A DNA stretch of 64,000 bases from Citrobacter koseri ATCC BAA-895 (GTDB taxonomy: Bacteria > Pseudomonadota > Gammaproteobacteria > Enterobacterales > Enterobacteriaceae), in NCBI RefSeq assembly GCF_000018045.1, contig NC_009792.1, positions 3,410,001-3,474,000 on the forward strand. The letters are read 5' to 3'. The notes below the pieces were generated by a model that saw only the letters and a list, made by a program, of their open reading frames with translations, was not told the origin of the DNA and did not search any database. Positions 40,847 to 50,789 of the stretch are shown here, piece by piece (the first letter of the stretch is position 1; each line of letters opens with the position of its first letter). The translations under genes were made by a program, and so were the position numbers.

Positions 40847-42253
40847 ATGGCGGCGGAAGGACTCGCCAGAATGATGACCTGCAGTCAACGGCGACCGGTG
40901 CTGCTGCAACACCAGACGCAGGAGCGCCTTTCGCTACAGCTAACATCCGAGGTCGGAAGGATTGTCGTTTTTCTCCCTGACGATCCTTACTGGCTGCTGT
41001 TTATTCTTAGGGAAGCCGCCTTCCTGCTTGCTGAGGCAGAAACACCGTTGCCCATGCTGATCCTTAGCCGTAGTCCATCCGCCTGGCTATGGCAAACGCT
41101 GCTCTACCATGTTCCTGATAAACGGCAACTTACCGCCGTCCGGGCGGTCGCTTCCGACCTTCCTGGGAAACAACTGGCAGCGCTGCTACAGGGTGACTTC
41201 CTGCAATACCCGAAACTACAGCAATTGTCCTTTTTAGACGCGCAGATACAGGGCAAACCGGCAGCGGGGTTAAGTAAAACGGAATTGAGCGCCACCCTCT
41301 CTCTTCTGTACGGGTACAGCATCAACACACAGGCGAAGATCCGCGGTGTGAGCCAGAAAACACTTTATAATCAAAGAACGTCAGGACTAAAAAAGATGGT
41401 GGCGTCTCACCCGCATCTGATTACCCGCTTTCCTGGAAGCCAGAGCAAGACTCACAACAATCAGCTCATCGCCGCGCTATCTCCCTTTGAGCGCGAATTT
41501 ATCCATGCCATTCATAGCCAACAGGTATTCCCGGTATTTCAACCCATAACCGACGGCCACCTGCGGTTGCAGGGGGTTGAAATCCTTTCCCGCTGGAGAA
41601 GAGGCGACAACGTATTGCTTCCCGGCGAATTTCTGCCGCAGATCCACGCCGAATACGCCTGGCTTCTGCTCACGGCCTTTGTGCTACAAATAGCAATCCA
41701 GAACATTAACCAACACCAGGGTAAGTTCTGGTTCTCAATAAATATTCCACCCTGCATCGCCAACCACGAAAACCTGCTGCGAATGATGGAAACGGCGCGC
41801 CAGCAGCTACAGCAGCCGCAATGGTCGGGTAGATTAGTGCTGGAATTTGCAGAAACGGTCAATCTGCATCAGCAAGGAAGAACAGCAGAAAATATGGACA
41901 AAATCCAACGGCAAGGCTTTCGCATCTTCCTCGATGACTGCTTTTCACACAGCAGCGTAATGTTTCCCGTCAGGACAATCCGCTTTAGCGGCTACAAGCT
42001 GGATATGAGTATCGTGAATGATTTTCAACGCGATCCACATGCACTGGCGCTGATAAAGAGTCTGCTCTATTACTGCCAGTTGACGCAGAGCCGCTGTATT
42101 GCCGAAGGCGTCGATAGTCTGGAGAAATTCAATCAGTTGAAAGCGCTGGGAGTTGACCGCTTTCAGGGCTATCTTTTCTCGCCGCCCATCACTCACGATC
42201 GTCTGCCGGAGATAATCCAGCAATTTTTACCGAAACATCCCGCACCTCGCTGA
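40847..42253 (+). CDS. fimK: HTH-EAL regulator FimK
   Basis: The start at ATG 40847 gives 468 residues, close to Klebsiella FimK (about 470), which ends the same operon there. Residues ~142-190 form a LuxR-like HTH (LSKTELSATLSLLYG, KIRGVSQKTLYNQRTSGLKKM). Residues ~228-465 form an EAL domain. Residues expected for c-di-GMP hydrolysis are present: E245 (EIL for EAL), N299, E336, D363-D364, K384, E420 and Q440. Loop 6, normally DDFGTGYSSL, reads DDCFSHSSV. In Klebsiella FimK lowers type 1 fimbria expression; activity here is unproven. The start is uncertain: no good Shine-Dalgarno is seen, and TTG 40778 or ATG 40871 are alternatives. Confidence 0.88.
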   Translation: MAAEGLARMMTCSQRRPVLLQHQTQERLSLQLTSEVGRIVVFLPDDPYWLLFILREAAFLLAEAETPLPMLILSRSPSAWLWQTLLYHVPDKRQLTAVRAVASDLPGKQLAALLQGDFLQYPKLQQLSFLDAQIQGKPAAGLSKTELSATLSLLYGYSINTQAKIRGVSQKTLYNQRTSGLKKMVASHPHLITRFPGSQSKTHNNQLIAALSPFEREFIHAIHSQQVFPVFQPITDGHLRLQGVEILSRWRRGDNVLLPGEFLPQIHAEYAWLLLTAFVLQIAIQNINQHQGKFWFSINIPPCIANHENLLRMMETARQQLQQPQWSGRLVLEFAETVNLHQQGRTAENMDKIQRQGFRIFLDDCFSHSSVMFPVRTIRFSGYKLDMSIVNDFQRDPHALALIKSLLYYCQLTQSRCIAEGVDSLEKFNQLKALGVDRFQGYLFSPPITHDRLPEIIQQFLPKHPAPR

Positions 42254-42381
42254 ACGTACGCTGCGCCTTACTGGTTTCATAGAGCGCCGCATGACAGGGG
42301 ATAACTTTTCTGAGACCGACGTGTTCCACGGTCCGGCGAAGGGCTAACCCCATCATGCTGCGCGTTTCGTTATACCGCTTT

Positions 42382-44280
42382 TCAGAGTTTGAAGCTGCCG
42401 ACCACTTTTTCAAGCATCTCGGTTTGCGATTCCATTGACTGGGCCGCTGCGGCAACCTCTTCTACCAGCGCCGCATTCTGCTGGGTCGCGCTATCAAGCT
42501 GAGTAATGGCGATATTAATCTGCTCAATTCCACGACTTTGCTCATCGCTTGAGGAGCTGATCTCAGAGATTAAAACGCTCACGTCTTCAACCTTCTCCAT
42601 TAAGCCGTCCATTGTCGTACCCGCCTGGCGAACCAGACCGCTACCTTGCTCAATACTGCTGACCGATTCTTCAATGAGCTTCTTAATTTCCTGCGCAGAC
42701 TGGGCGCTTCGCTGCGCAAGAGAACGCACCTCACCGGCAACGACGGCAAAACCACGGCCATTCTCACCGGCCCGCGCCGCTTCAACCGCCGCGTTCAGCG
42801 CCAGAATATTGGTCTGGAACGCGATGCCATCAATTACGCTGATGATTTCCACCACTTTTGAGGATGAATCATTGATATTGCTCATTGTGGCAACCACGTC
42901 ATTGACCACTGAAGCCCCCGCTTTCGCCGCGTCGGAAGCCTGTGTCGCCAGCCTGTTCGCCTGCAACGCATTCTCCGCATTTTGCCGTACGGTGCTGGTG
43001 AGCTGCTCCATCGACGCCGCCGTTTCAACAATGGAAGCGGACTGTTCTTCCGTACGGGAGGAGAGATCCAGGTTTCCTCCGGCGATCTGCCGCGAAGCGG
43101 AAGAAATTGCCGAGGAGCTGTACCCAACCTGCTGCATCAAATCCTGAAGGAACGCGATGAATTTATTAAAGTTATTGATGATGGCATTAAATTCCGGGCT
43201 TTTACTTTCCACAAGCCGTTGCGTGAGATCGGCGCCGCCGCCGGATAGCGCCTCTATGTTCCTGTTCAGCAGCGTCACATTCCTGAAAATGTTGCGCACA
43301 ATCAGCATCAGGACAAGAACAATGATAAGGCCGATCACCGTCTGTACAAGCGTGAGTGTTGTCAGTATCGCATTAGACTGGCGCACCAGGTTGCTGCTGG
43401 GCGTATCAATCACCAGATACCACGGGCTGCCTTCTATCGACAAAACAAACAGCGAATGGGCGCCGTCTTCGCCGTCATAGCCGCCCTCATATTCCGCTTT
43501 TTGCCCCTGGCTCAGCAGATTGAGCAGCGGTAAAGCTGACGGAATATTCAAATCGCGCACATTCATCAATGCGGTATTACCTTGAGTCGGCGCGCCGTTC
43601 CCAACAATTTTGCCATCAGACTCAACAATTAATACGGTTCCCTCGACCGCCTTCCCCATCTCTTTTGCCAGTTGGTTAAAAAAGCCCAACGTCACATCGA
43701 TAGTGGCGACACCCCAGGCCTTTCCCTCTTTCCAGATTGTCATCGCGCAGTTGGTTCTCGGCTGCGGGCTGGCCGAATCCTGGTAGGCTTTGGCCCATGC
43801 ACACTCACCTTTTGGCACAGCCATACCGTCTTTATACCACGGCTGTTCCCAGTATTTTTCTGACTCCGGCTGGTTCCAGACCGTATTAAGCTGGAGCACG
43901 CCACCGGCATCGCGCGCATAAAAAGTGCTGAATTTGTCGCGGCCCGGCTCGCGCAGCCCGGGTAATGGCCAGATGCCGCCGCCAAAAACGTTCAGATCGC
44001 CATACTGGTTCACAAACAGCGGCAAGAGCGCGTCAATTTGATCGCTCTGAAGCCCGGAAACCAGTTCGGTGATCGTGCGCTGCTGCGCTTTAACGCGGTT
44101 CATTTGCTCTTTTATCGCGTCACTTTGCAGCTCGACCGTGGCCCTTATATTTCTGGTTTCCGTTGCAATAATCTGCGGAGAGACAAATTGTTTGATAACA
44201 ACAAACGTAACCAACAGTAATATAACAAAAAAACTTATAAGCAGGAGTGTCACTCGGGCTTGAGTTGTTTTCCACATCAT
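42382..44280 (-). CDS. Methyl-accepting chemotaxis protein
   Basis: This 632-residue transmembrane chemoreceptor has a first helix at residues ~10-33, a periplasmic sensor domain of about 270 residues of the Cache type ([31 protein letters not shown]), a second helix near 310-330, HAMP, and the cytoplasmic signalling domain with the conserved hairpin [21 protein letters not shown]. Methylation-site segments flank the hairpin. The C-terminus lacks an NWETF-type CheR tether, so adaptation would depend on other receptors. Cache sensors often bind carboxylates or amino acids; the adjacent dicarboxylate cluster makes an organic acid a plausible ligand. Two ATG codons (44280, 44277) are possible. 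Confidence 0.93.
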   Translation of the reverse strand: MMWKTTQARVTLLLISFFVILLLVTFVVIKQFVSPQIIATETRNIRATVELQSDAIKEQMNRVKAQQRTITELVSGLQSDQIDALLPLFVNQYGDLNVFGGGIWPLPGLREPGRDKFSTFYARDAGGVLQLNTVWNQPESEKYWEQPWYKDGMAVPKGECAWAKAYQDSASPQPRTNCAMTIWKEGKAWGVATIDVTLGFFNQLAKEMGKAVEGTVLIVESDGKIVGNGAPTQGNTALMNVRDLNIPSALPLLNLLSQGQKAEYEGGYDGEDGAHSLFVLSIEGSPWYLVIDTPSSNLVRQSNAILTTLTLVQTVIGLIIVLVLMLIVRNIFRNVTLLNRNIEALSGGGADLTQRLVESKSPEFNAIINNFNKFIAFLQDLMQQVGYSSSAISSASRQIAGGNLDLSSRTEEQSASIVETAASMEQLTSTVRQNAENALQANRLATQASDAAKAGASVVNDVVATMSNINDSSSKVVEIISVIDGIAFQTNILALNAAVEAARAGENGRGFAVVAGEVRSLAQRSAQSAQEIKKLIEESVSSIEQGSGLVRQAGTTMDGLMEKVEDVSVLISEISSSSDEQSRGIEQINIAITQLDSATQQNAALVEEVAAAAQSMESQTEMLEKVVGSFKL

Positions 44281-44636
44281 GGGGTAGGGTCTCGATCGGT
44301 TTGGATAAGTGTTATAACGACATTTATCCGCAATTCTTTACTTATTTCGATCGCTCTGAATAAGGTTTTCCCCACATAAAATAAAAACAGCATTTTAATT
44401 AACAGCCGTCCATCTGACCTTGTATAAGGCCGCACATCCGCTTTCAAAAATAATTAAATACATATCATGAAGTTGCACAATCCGCGCAATGCATCGCAGG
44501 CTAATGAAGTTTTATTTTTCAACTTATGATGTCAGTTTTATTCCTTACCTTTATTTTTTATCGTCTTGTATTTTTTATTAATACGCCCGGCCCCGCTCCG
44601 GCGCGACTGCCGAAGCGGGGCATTCATAGCCAAAAA
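44281..44636. other. Intergenic gap between malic enzyme and chemoreceptor
   Basis: 356 bp of AT-rich DNA upstream of the chemoreceptor gene and downstream of the malic-enzyme gene, both on the minus strand. I looked for a sigma-28 promoter (TAAA-N15-GCCGATAA) and found only fragments. A hairpin, GCCCCGCT (44590-44597) with AGCGGGGC (44614-44621), probably ends the malic-enzyme transcript. Confidence 0.5.
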
Positions 44637-46331
44637 CTAGATAGCACGGCGTTTATAAGGACGATAGTGCGGTAGCCAAAAATGCGCCGTAATGCGCTGT
44701 GTCAGCACTGCATCATCCAGCGCATCCGCTACGCCGGACAGCTGCGCCGCCTTCCCCACCGCAAAGGCAATACGGCGGGTTACATCGCATATCATATTGA
44801 TTTCCGGCAGCAGTCCTCCGCCATGATGACGCACCAAAGGCGAGGCGTCGGCAAGCGCGCGGCTCGCCGCCATCAGCATCGTTTCCGTGATCCTCCTGGC
44901 GCCGCTGGCAATCGCGCCAAGACCAATGGCAGGAAAGATATACACGTTATTACACTGCGATACCGGTATCGTACGTCCGGCAAAATCTACCGGCTCACAA
45001 GGGCTTCCCGTTGCGATAATCGCCTGTCCATCAGTCCAGCGGATAAGGTCCTGCGGCCGGGCCTCCATTCTGGAGGTCGGGTTAGACAACGGCATAATAA
45101 TCGGGCGATCGCAGTGGCGATACATCGTACGCACCACCTCTTCAGTGAACAGTCCCGCCTGCCCTGAAACGCCCAACATCACTCCAGGTTTCGCGTTATG
45201 AATGACCTCCAGCAAGGACGGCGTCGCGCCAGCGTATGCCCATCCAGATAGCATTTCAGGAGGCTGCGCCAGCGGAACCTGAAAATCAGCCAGCGACGAG
45301 GCGGTGGTCATCACCAGGCCGTCGCGATCCACCATGAAAATCGTTTTGCTGGCCTCTGCGGCGTCCATACCTTCGGCCACCCGGCAGGCGATGATATGGC
45401 GGGCAATGCCGCAACCCGCCGCCCCTGCGCCAACGATGACCATCGTCTGCTGATTAAAATCACGCTGGCTGGCGCGGCAGGCCGCTAAAATTGTCGCCAG
45501 CGCGACCGACGCCGTTCCCTGAATATCATCATTAAAACAGCACAGCTCATCACGATAACGATGCAGCAAAGGAACCGCAGTATGCTGGGCAAAGTCCTCA
45601 AATTGCAGCAATACATCCGGCCAGCGACGTTTCACCGCAGCGATGAACATACCGATAAACGCAAAGTAGTCCTCACCGGTGATGCGCGGATGCCGCCAGC
45701 CCATATAGCGGGGATCGTCTAATAATCGCGGATTGTTTGTCCCGATATCCAGCATAACGGGCAACGTATGCGCCGGATTTACCCCGCCGCAAACGGTATA
45801 CAGCGACAGTTTGCCAATCGGTATCCCCATTCCCCCAACGCCCTGATCGCCCAGTCCCAGAATGCGTTCCCCGTCCGTCACCACAATCACTTTGATATCG
45901 TGTCTCGGGATATCATGCAAAATATCGTCAATACGTTCGCGATCGGGCCACGAAATAAAGACCCCTCTGGCGCGACGGTAAATCCCGGAAAACTTTTCAC
46001 AGGCCGCGCCAACAGTTGGGGTATAAACAATCGGCAGCATTTCCGGGAGATGTTTTTTCAGCAGGTAATAAAATAGCGTCTCATTCGTATCCTGGATATT
46101 ACGCAAATAAATATGCCGCGCGTTATCAGACTCCGCCTCCAGATATTGTTGGTAAGCGCGTTCCGCTTGCTCATCAATATTTTCGATAGCGCAGGGCAGC
46201 AATCCATTAAGATTAAAATCATTCCGCTCTTGCTGAGTAAAACTGCTCCCCTTATTCAATAACGGCGATTCCAGTAACAGTTTCCCCGTAAACGGGACGT
46301 ATAAAACATCGTGTGTCACGTTGCTGTCCAT
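44637..46331 (-). CDS. NAD-type malic enzyme (MaeA-like paralogue)
   Basis: The 564-residue protein aligns end to end with E. coli MaeA (565 aa), which oxidatively decarboxylates malate to pyruvate. Motifs include [29 protein letters not shown], the metal and substrate region LQFEDFAQ with [14 protein letters not shown], the dinucleotide fold [11 protein letters not shown] and SNPTSRMEA. It is clearly diverged from chromosomal maeA, so a second copy is expected elsewhere. It is 27 bp downstream of the dicarboxylate carrier on the same strand and likely co-transcribed. NAD versus NADP use is inferred from family. Confidence 0.92.
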   Translation of the reverse strand: MDSNVTHDVLYVPFTGKLLLESPLLNKGSSFTQQERNDFNLNGLLPCAIENIDEQAERAYQQYLEAESDNARHIYLRNIQDTNETLFYYLLKKHLPEMLPIVYTPTVGAACEKFSGIYRRARGVFISWPDRERIDDILHDIPRHDIKVIVVTDGERILGLGDQGVGGMGIPIGKLSLYTVCGGVNPAHTLPVMLDIGTNNPRLLDDPRYMGWRHPRITGEDYFAFIGMFIAAVKRRWPDVLLQFEDFAQHTAVPLLHRYRDELCCFNDDIQGTASVALATILAACRASQRDFNQQTMVIVGAGAAGCGIARHIIACRVAEGMDAAEASKTIFMVDRDGLVMTTASSLADFQVPLAQPPEMLSGWAYAGATPSLLEVIHNAKPGVMLGVSGQAGLFTEEVVRTMYRHCDRPIIMPLSNPTSRMEARPQDLIRWTDGQAIIATGSPCEPVDFAGRTIPVSQCNNVYIFPAIGLGAIASGARRITETMLMAASRALADASPLVRHHGGGLLPEINMICDVTRRIAFAVGKAAQLSGVADALDDAVLTQRITAHFWLPHYRPYKRRAI

Positions 46332-46358
46332 GAGTTAAACCCGGTAATAAGAAAAGCG

Positions 46359-47726
46359 TTAAATCAGCACATAGTTGGCAATCAACATCGCGGCAATCCC
46401 CGCCAGCGCCGGGAGCAGCGTTCTTCTGACGATCATAAACGGTGAGCATTCGCCCGCTTTGCTCACGGCGATAATGATGCCCGCAACCGGAGAAATAGAG
46501 CGCCCCATTCCCGCCATCAGTTGCATAGGCAGAATCATATTGACCGCGCTTTCACCAAACTTCGCCGCGATAGAGGGCGCCAGCCCGGAAAAGGAGAAGA
46601 ATGCCGCCACGCCAGAACCGGTTAATACCGCAGTAACGCCCACCAGCGCCGTCATCACCAACGTCATACTGGTAAAGCCCAGACCGGCACTTTGTACGGA
46701 CTGAAGGAGATAGTCCACTGCGCCGATCTTCTGTAGCCCCTGGGCATAGATATCCGCGCAGACCAGTAAAGAAACGATACTGGTAAACATGCTTCCCATT
46801 CCTTTGAAAAATACCTGCAACCCTTTACAACAGGCGCGGAAATCACGCGTGGTGAACAGCTCGAAGAAAAAAGCGACCACCGCCCCGAGGATCATCGCCG
46901 TCACAACGTCAATTTTGATGGATGCGATCGCCAGCGGGCTGAAAACCAGAACCAGAATGACGGGCAATACAGGCAGCAGCGCATAAATGGCGGGCACTTT
47001 GCGTCCTTCCTCTTCCGCTTCGGCAACCTCTTCCGTCCCCGGAACAAACCCATCTTTTTTATCGAAATATTTGGCGGTAAAGAAAATCACCACCGCGACG
47101 GCCAGCATAACCACAACCGCCACCGGCATCTGATAGTGCGCAAAGTAAATCGCGCTTTCCATTCCGGCATGTTTGGCCGCAAGATTCGCCGTTCCAACCG
47201 CCGGGCCAAGATCCATAAACGCGCACAGGCCGATCATCGCGGCAGCGGACGCTTTACTGACGCCCAGCCGCACCAGTACGGGAAAGAACGTCACCAGTAA
47301 TAACATCGCCAGCCCGGCTGCGCTGGAGATCGCCACATGCAGAAGCTGCGCGCAAATGTAGCCCAGCGCAAGAATAAGATAAGGCGCTTTAATGACCTGC
47401 AAGGGACGAATACACATATTCACCATCGCATTCGAGGCTTTGATGTGATCCATATAACTGGCGAATCCCCCCGCCGCCATAATAATTAAGCCGATACCCG
47501 CGATTTGCGTGGTTAAAGACTCTTTTGCAAAACTGAAGATATCCAGCCAGGTTGACCCGGTAGATTTTGCTTTACCATAAAGAATACTATTCTCTGGGTA
47601 AAACAGAACGGTAACTGTTAATAACACCAGCCCCGCGAATAATAACACAGTTTGCGGCTGGTAATTTTTCACAATTAACCACGCGGCAATTACTGTTATC
47701 ACTATTGCTATAATAAATGCAGTCAT
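46359..47726 (-). CDS. DcuC-family C4-dicarboxylate transporter
   Basis: This inner-membrane carrier has 455 residues from the ATG at 47726 (MTAFIIAIVITVI), with AGGGA nine bases before it; an in-frame TTG at 47774 would add 16 residues. About 12 helices are visible, with a charged loop near residue 240-255 (GTEEVAEAEEEGRK). Features such as LTGSGVAAFFSFSGLAPSIA and AGMGRSISPVAGIIIAVS are typical of DcuC-type carriers that move succinate, fumarate or malate. Pairing with a malic enzyme suggests uptake of malate or a related acid. Confidence 0.85.
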   Translation of the reverse strand: MTAFIIAIVITVIAAWLIVKNYQPQTVLLFAGLVLLTVTVLFYPENSILYGKAKSTGSTWLDIFSFAKESLTTQIAGIGLIIMAAGGFASYMDHIKASNAMVNMCIRPLQVIKAPYLILALGYICAQLLHVAISSAAGLAMLLLVTFFPVLVRLGVSKASAAAMIGLCAFMDLGPAVGTANLAAKHAGMESAIYFAHYQMPVAVVVMLAVAVVIFFTAKYFDKKDGFVPGTEEVAEAEEEGRKVPAIYALLPVLPVILVLVFSPLAIASIKIDVVTAMILGAVVAFFFELFTTRDFRACCKGLQVFFKGMGSMFTSIVSLLVCADIYAQGLQKIGAVDYLLQSVQSAGLGFTSMTLVMTALVGVTAVLTGSGVAAFFSFSGLAPSIAAKFGESAVNMILPMQLMAGMGRSISPVAGIIIAVSKAGECSPFMIVRRTLLPALAGIAAMLIANYVLI

Positions 47727-47897
47727 AACAACAATCCCTATACCATACAAATCAGAGATGTCAGCCTTATGCAAGCAGCATTTTCACCAACAGCTAAAAA
47801 CCTGCTCATACATATTGCCATGAGAATATGTCCGTCAGTTCACGGTATTAAATAATTGCACTGTCGATTTAATCGTAATAAACCACCGTGCTATAAA

Positions 47898-47928
47898 ATA
47901 TGGGAAAGGGCTTTTCCCATATTTTTTT
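47898..47928. terminator. Strong hairpin in the DcuC-rpiR divergent gap
   Basis: ATATGGGAAA (47898-47907) pairs perfectly with TTTCCCATAT (47913-47922) around a 5-base loop and runs into seven T on the plus strand; on the minus strand it is followed by ATTTTAT. It lies inside the 347-bp gap between the divergent dcuC-type and rpiR-type genes, not after a gene. It could attenuate one of them or end a small RNA. Confidence 0.7.
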
Positions 47929-48073
47929 GTGAGTAAGATCGCATCTTATCTACATGGGGCGCGATCCCGCAGAAAATAAGACGTTTTACTAAATTGCCAG
48001 CCACGGAATGATTGACGGCAGAGGTATCTTTTCATATAACAATCTCAATATAAAACGTCACCGGGTACTGCAC

Positions 48074-48967
48074 ATGTACAGAAAAAACACATTAAGTCTG
48101 GATGAGTATAATTCACTCACCCAAAATATTGGTGACCTGACCGAGTCTGAATGTCGGCTTAATGACTATATTAATAAACACTTCAGCGAATTACCTTATC
48201 ATGGGATTGTCGATCTTTCCCAGAATGCCGCCGTGAGCAAAGCAACCATCGGGCGCTTTCTGAATAAAGTCGGTTTTACCGGCTATGCGGCTTTCAGAAG
48301 AGCGCTGGATACCACGCTGTCAAAAAACAAAATCGCCGCGCCTTTTGAGAAAAACAGTCGCCAGCGGCCTAAAAACACCACCAAAACAGAACAGATTGTT
48401 GAGACCTTTAATAATAAAGTCACTTCATTATTTAATAGTTTTAAACAGACCATCAGCATCGATAGCCTGAATAAATTCATCGAACTGGTACTCAACAGCC
48501 AACGCCATATTTATGTGGTCGGCCCTTCCTCCTCCCACGCGATGGCGCTGCATTTTTGTACGTTGTTAAAGTACTTTCGCAGCAACATCACTCTTCTGCC
48601 TACCGACATCAGCGAGTTGCCCAAGTGCCTGATAAACATTGAACCAGATGATGTTCTGATCGTATTCTCCTACTATCGCTTTAACCGGGTCGCACTCAAT
48701 ATCGCGAAATGGTTCAGAAAGAAAAATGCGACCGTCGTGCTGATCACCAATTCTGATGCCAATCCTTACGGTAAATTCTGCGATCTTCAGTTTGTCCTGC
48801 CAAGCGACGTGGAGTCCATTTTTCAAAGCCGAATTCTCGGTTTCTTTTTTATCGAACTGATTCTGCATCTGGCTTATGAGAAGAGTGACAATGAAGGCAA
48901 CTTTGCCCAACTGGAAGAGTTGTTTCTCTTCTTTGAGACATTTTCCGCTTCTTCACATAATACCTGA
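48074..48967 (+). CDS. RpiR-family transcriptional regulator
   Basis: The protein has an N-terminal RpiR-type HTH (LTESECRLNDYINKHF, then AAVSKATIGRFLNKVGFTGYAAFRRAL) and a C-terminal SIS domain (YVVGPSSSHAMALHFCTLLKYF, VLITNSDANPYGKFCD). SIS domains in this family bind phosphorylated sugars or related acids. I chose the ATG at 48074 (297 aa); an upstream frame to 48008 is open but lacks family resemblance and a ribosome site is not evident for either. It is divergent from the DcuC-malic enzyme pair and convergent with the lyase, so it probably controls this cluster. Confidence 0.85.
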   Translation: MYRKNTLSLDEYNSLTQNIGDLTESECRLNDYINKHFSELPYHGIVDLSQNAAVSKATIGRFLNKVGFTGYAAFRRALDTTLSKNKIAAPFEKNSRQRPKNTTKTEQIVETFNNKVTSLFNSFKQTISIDSLNKFIELVLNSQRHIYVVGPSSSHAMALHFCTLLKYFRSNITLLPTDISELPKCLINIEPDDVLIVFSYYRFNRVALNIAKWFRKKNATVVLITNSDANPYGKFCDLQFVLPSDVESIFQSRILGFFFIELILHLAYEKSDNEGNFAQLEELFLFFETFSASSHNT

Positions 48968-49004
48968 CCAGCAGAGTCGGGAGGGACGCTCCCGACATAA
49001 AGCG

Positions 49005-50375
49005 CTACGCAATATCGATGACTTTCATTTCATCAAACCGCGCAAGGGTCTCGGCAATCAGCGCATCGTTGCAACCAATATAAGACAACGGCTCGCAGGC
49101 ATCGGCAATTTCTTCTGCGGATAACGACGCCCGAATTTCCGGGCTGGCGTGGACAATGTCGATAAGACTTTGCTCACCATTCGCCTGACTGAGCAGCGCT
49201 TTAACTAAATTATAAGCGGGTTCTCGCCCTATTTTGTTCGCCAGACTCATCGTAATCGATTCCGACATAATGAAAGATTTCGAGCAGTCAAAATTAGCGC
49301 GCATTCTGTCTTCATTCACAATAAGGTGGGAAAGCAGCTTTTTGGCCCGGCTAAGGCTGACCGATAAGGCGTTCGACGCCTCGGGTAGAATCGTCCAGTT
49401 CAATACTCTCATCGACGCCGCGCGCACATCCTGCTGATCCAACATCGCAGGCGCGCCGGAGGCGTACATCCAGCCCATCCTCGCCAGCGTCTGAATCATA
49501 TTGCTGGCGCGCGGATTAGCCTTGTGCGGCATGGTGCTGGAGCCTCCGCCGCCCTCACCTTCAAGCACTTCCGCGATGGGGGTGCGTCCCAGGGTTTCCA
49601 CGTCATTCGCCAGGCGGCAGAGCGTACCGTGAATCAGCGCAAAGCATTGAACCACTTCAACAATTGCATCCTGGCTGGCATTGTTTATACCACAGGGAAC
49701 GTTTAGCCCCAGCGCCCGCATCAACCGCTCACGCGTCGCCATTCCCTGAGAGCCGACGGAGGCAAGATTCCCCACCGCGCCGCCAAACAGACCCGTAATC
49801 GCCCGGGGATAGAGCTGTTGCAGCCGGTTCAGATGCCGATTCACCTCCGCCAGATAGCCGGAGACATGCAGCCCCCAGGTCGTGGCGGAAGCATCAACCG
49901 AATTGGTGCGCGCAACCATAACGGTGCGGGCATGCTTTAAGGCCATGCCCTTCATCTCTTCCCCTACCTCAATCAGTTGCTGATATACCCGTTGCAGCGT
50001 CTGCTGTAATCGCATCGCCACGCCGGAGTCCAGCAGATCCTGGGTGGTGCATCCCCAGTGGAGATAGCGGCTAACCAACGGAGAGCCAGCAGCCGAAATC
50101 TGGTCGATCAAGGGCTTAATCGCCATGCCCACCGTTTGCGTTCCCTGGGCTAAGGCAGGCCAGTTTATCTCGATGTTCTGACATGCCTGCTCGATTTCAA
50201 TCGCCGCCTGTTCAGGAATAATGCCCAGCTCGCTTTGCACGCGCGCTACCGTTGCTTCAAACGTCAACCAGCAGCGAAGCAGATTGTCGTCAGACCAGAT
50301 TTCCCGCATCCGACTCTCGGTAAAGAGCGATGAATAGAGGTCAGAATCAAATACTGTTGTTTGCTTACCGTACAT
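49005..50375 (-). CDS. Fumarase/aspartase-superfamily lyase (adenylosuccinate lyase or CMLE type)
   Basis: The 456-residue protein belongs to the superfamily that eliminates across a C-N, C-O or similar bond, often releasing fumarate. The signature GSSTMPHKANP (278-288) holds the catalytic Ser loop, and HWGCTTQDLLDSG (~106-118) and GGAVGNLASVG are the other conserved regions. At the site usually written RTHLQ the sequence is RTNSV, with Asn158 for the common His. This resembles carboxymuconate cycloisomerases, which also lack that His, more than adenylosuccinate lyases. GGAGAG precedes the ATG at 50375. It is not the housekeeping purB. Substrate unknown. Confidence 0.85.
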   Translation of the reverse strand: MYGKQTTVFDSDLYSSLFTESRMREIWSDDNLLRCWLTFEATVARVQSELGIIPEQAAIEIEQACQNIEINWPALAQGTQTVGMAIKPLIDQISAAGSPLVSRYLHWGCTTQDLLDSGVAMRLQQTLQRVYQQLIEVGEEMKGMALKHARTVMVARTNSVDASATTWGLHVSGYLAEVNRHLNRLQQLYPRAITGLFGGAVGNLASVGSQGMATRERLMRALGLNVPCGINNASQDAIVEVVQCFALIHGTLCRLANDVETLGRTPIAEVLEGEGGGGSSTMPHKANPRASNMIQTLARMGWMYASGAPAMLDQQDVRAASMRVLNWTILPEASNALSVSLSRAKKLLSHLIVNEDRMRANFDCSKSFIMSESITMSLANKIGREPAYNLVKALLSQANGEQSLIDIVHASPEIRASLSAEEIADACEPLSYIGCNDALIAETLARFDEMKVIDIA

Positions 50376-50789
50376 ACTGCGACTCTCCGGCAATATAAAG
50401 CATATTAATATAAAAGGTCGTGAATGAATCTTGCGGGATCGGCCAACTGATTAACAGGGGAAAATAAAATTCCCATTCATAAAATACGTCATGAGAATTT
50501 TGCTTTCCCTTTTTAACGCCTGAAAAACACAAAAATGAGATAGCTATCACAATGAGTTGCTTTGTTAGTGCAACGCGTATTTCGCTTTGCTTTAACTTTT
50601 CGCAAATAAGCACCATGAAATTTAGCAACATGATAAAACAGGACATCGTTATGCGCTAAAAATCACATTTTGTAATGAGAAAAAATAATTCCCATATCAT
50701 GACCATCCTTTTTTCCAGAACAATCCCTCCTGCGATAAACCGCTCACTCGAACAGATAAATAAGCTAACTATTGTTTTCTGGGGATGCT
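50376..50789. other. Divergent promoter region between lyase and porin genes
   Basis: 414 bp of AT-rich DNA between the two divergent genes. A short palindrome GATAGCTATC lies near 50537-50546. No full CRP, Fur or RpiR site could be assigned. It must hold the promoters for both operons. Confidence 0.5.

Noticed and set aside
44290..44400. Possible sigma-28 promoter for the chemoreceptor gene
   Set aside because: TAAA and CCGAT fragments are present but the spacing is wrong by several bases.
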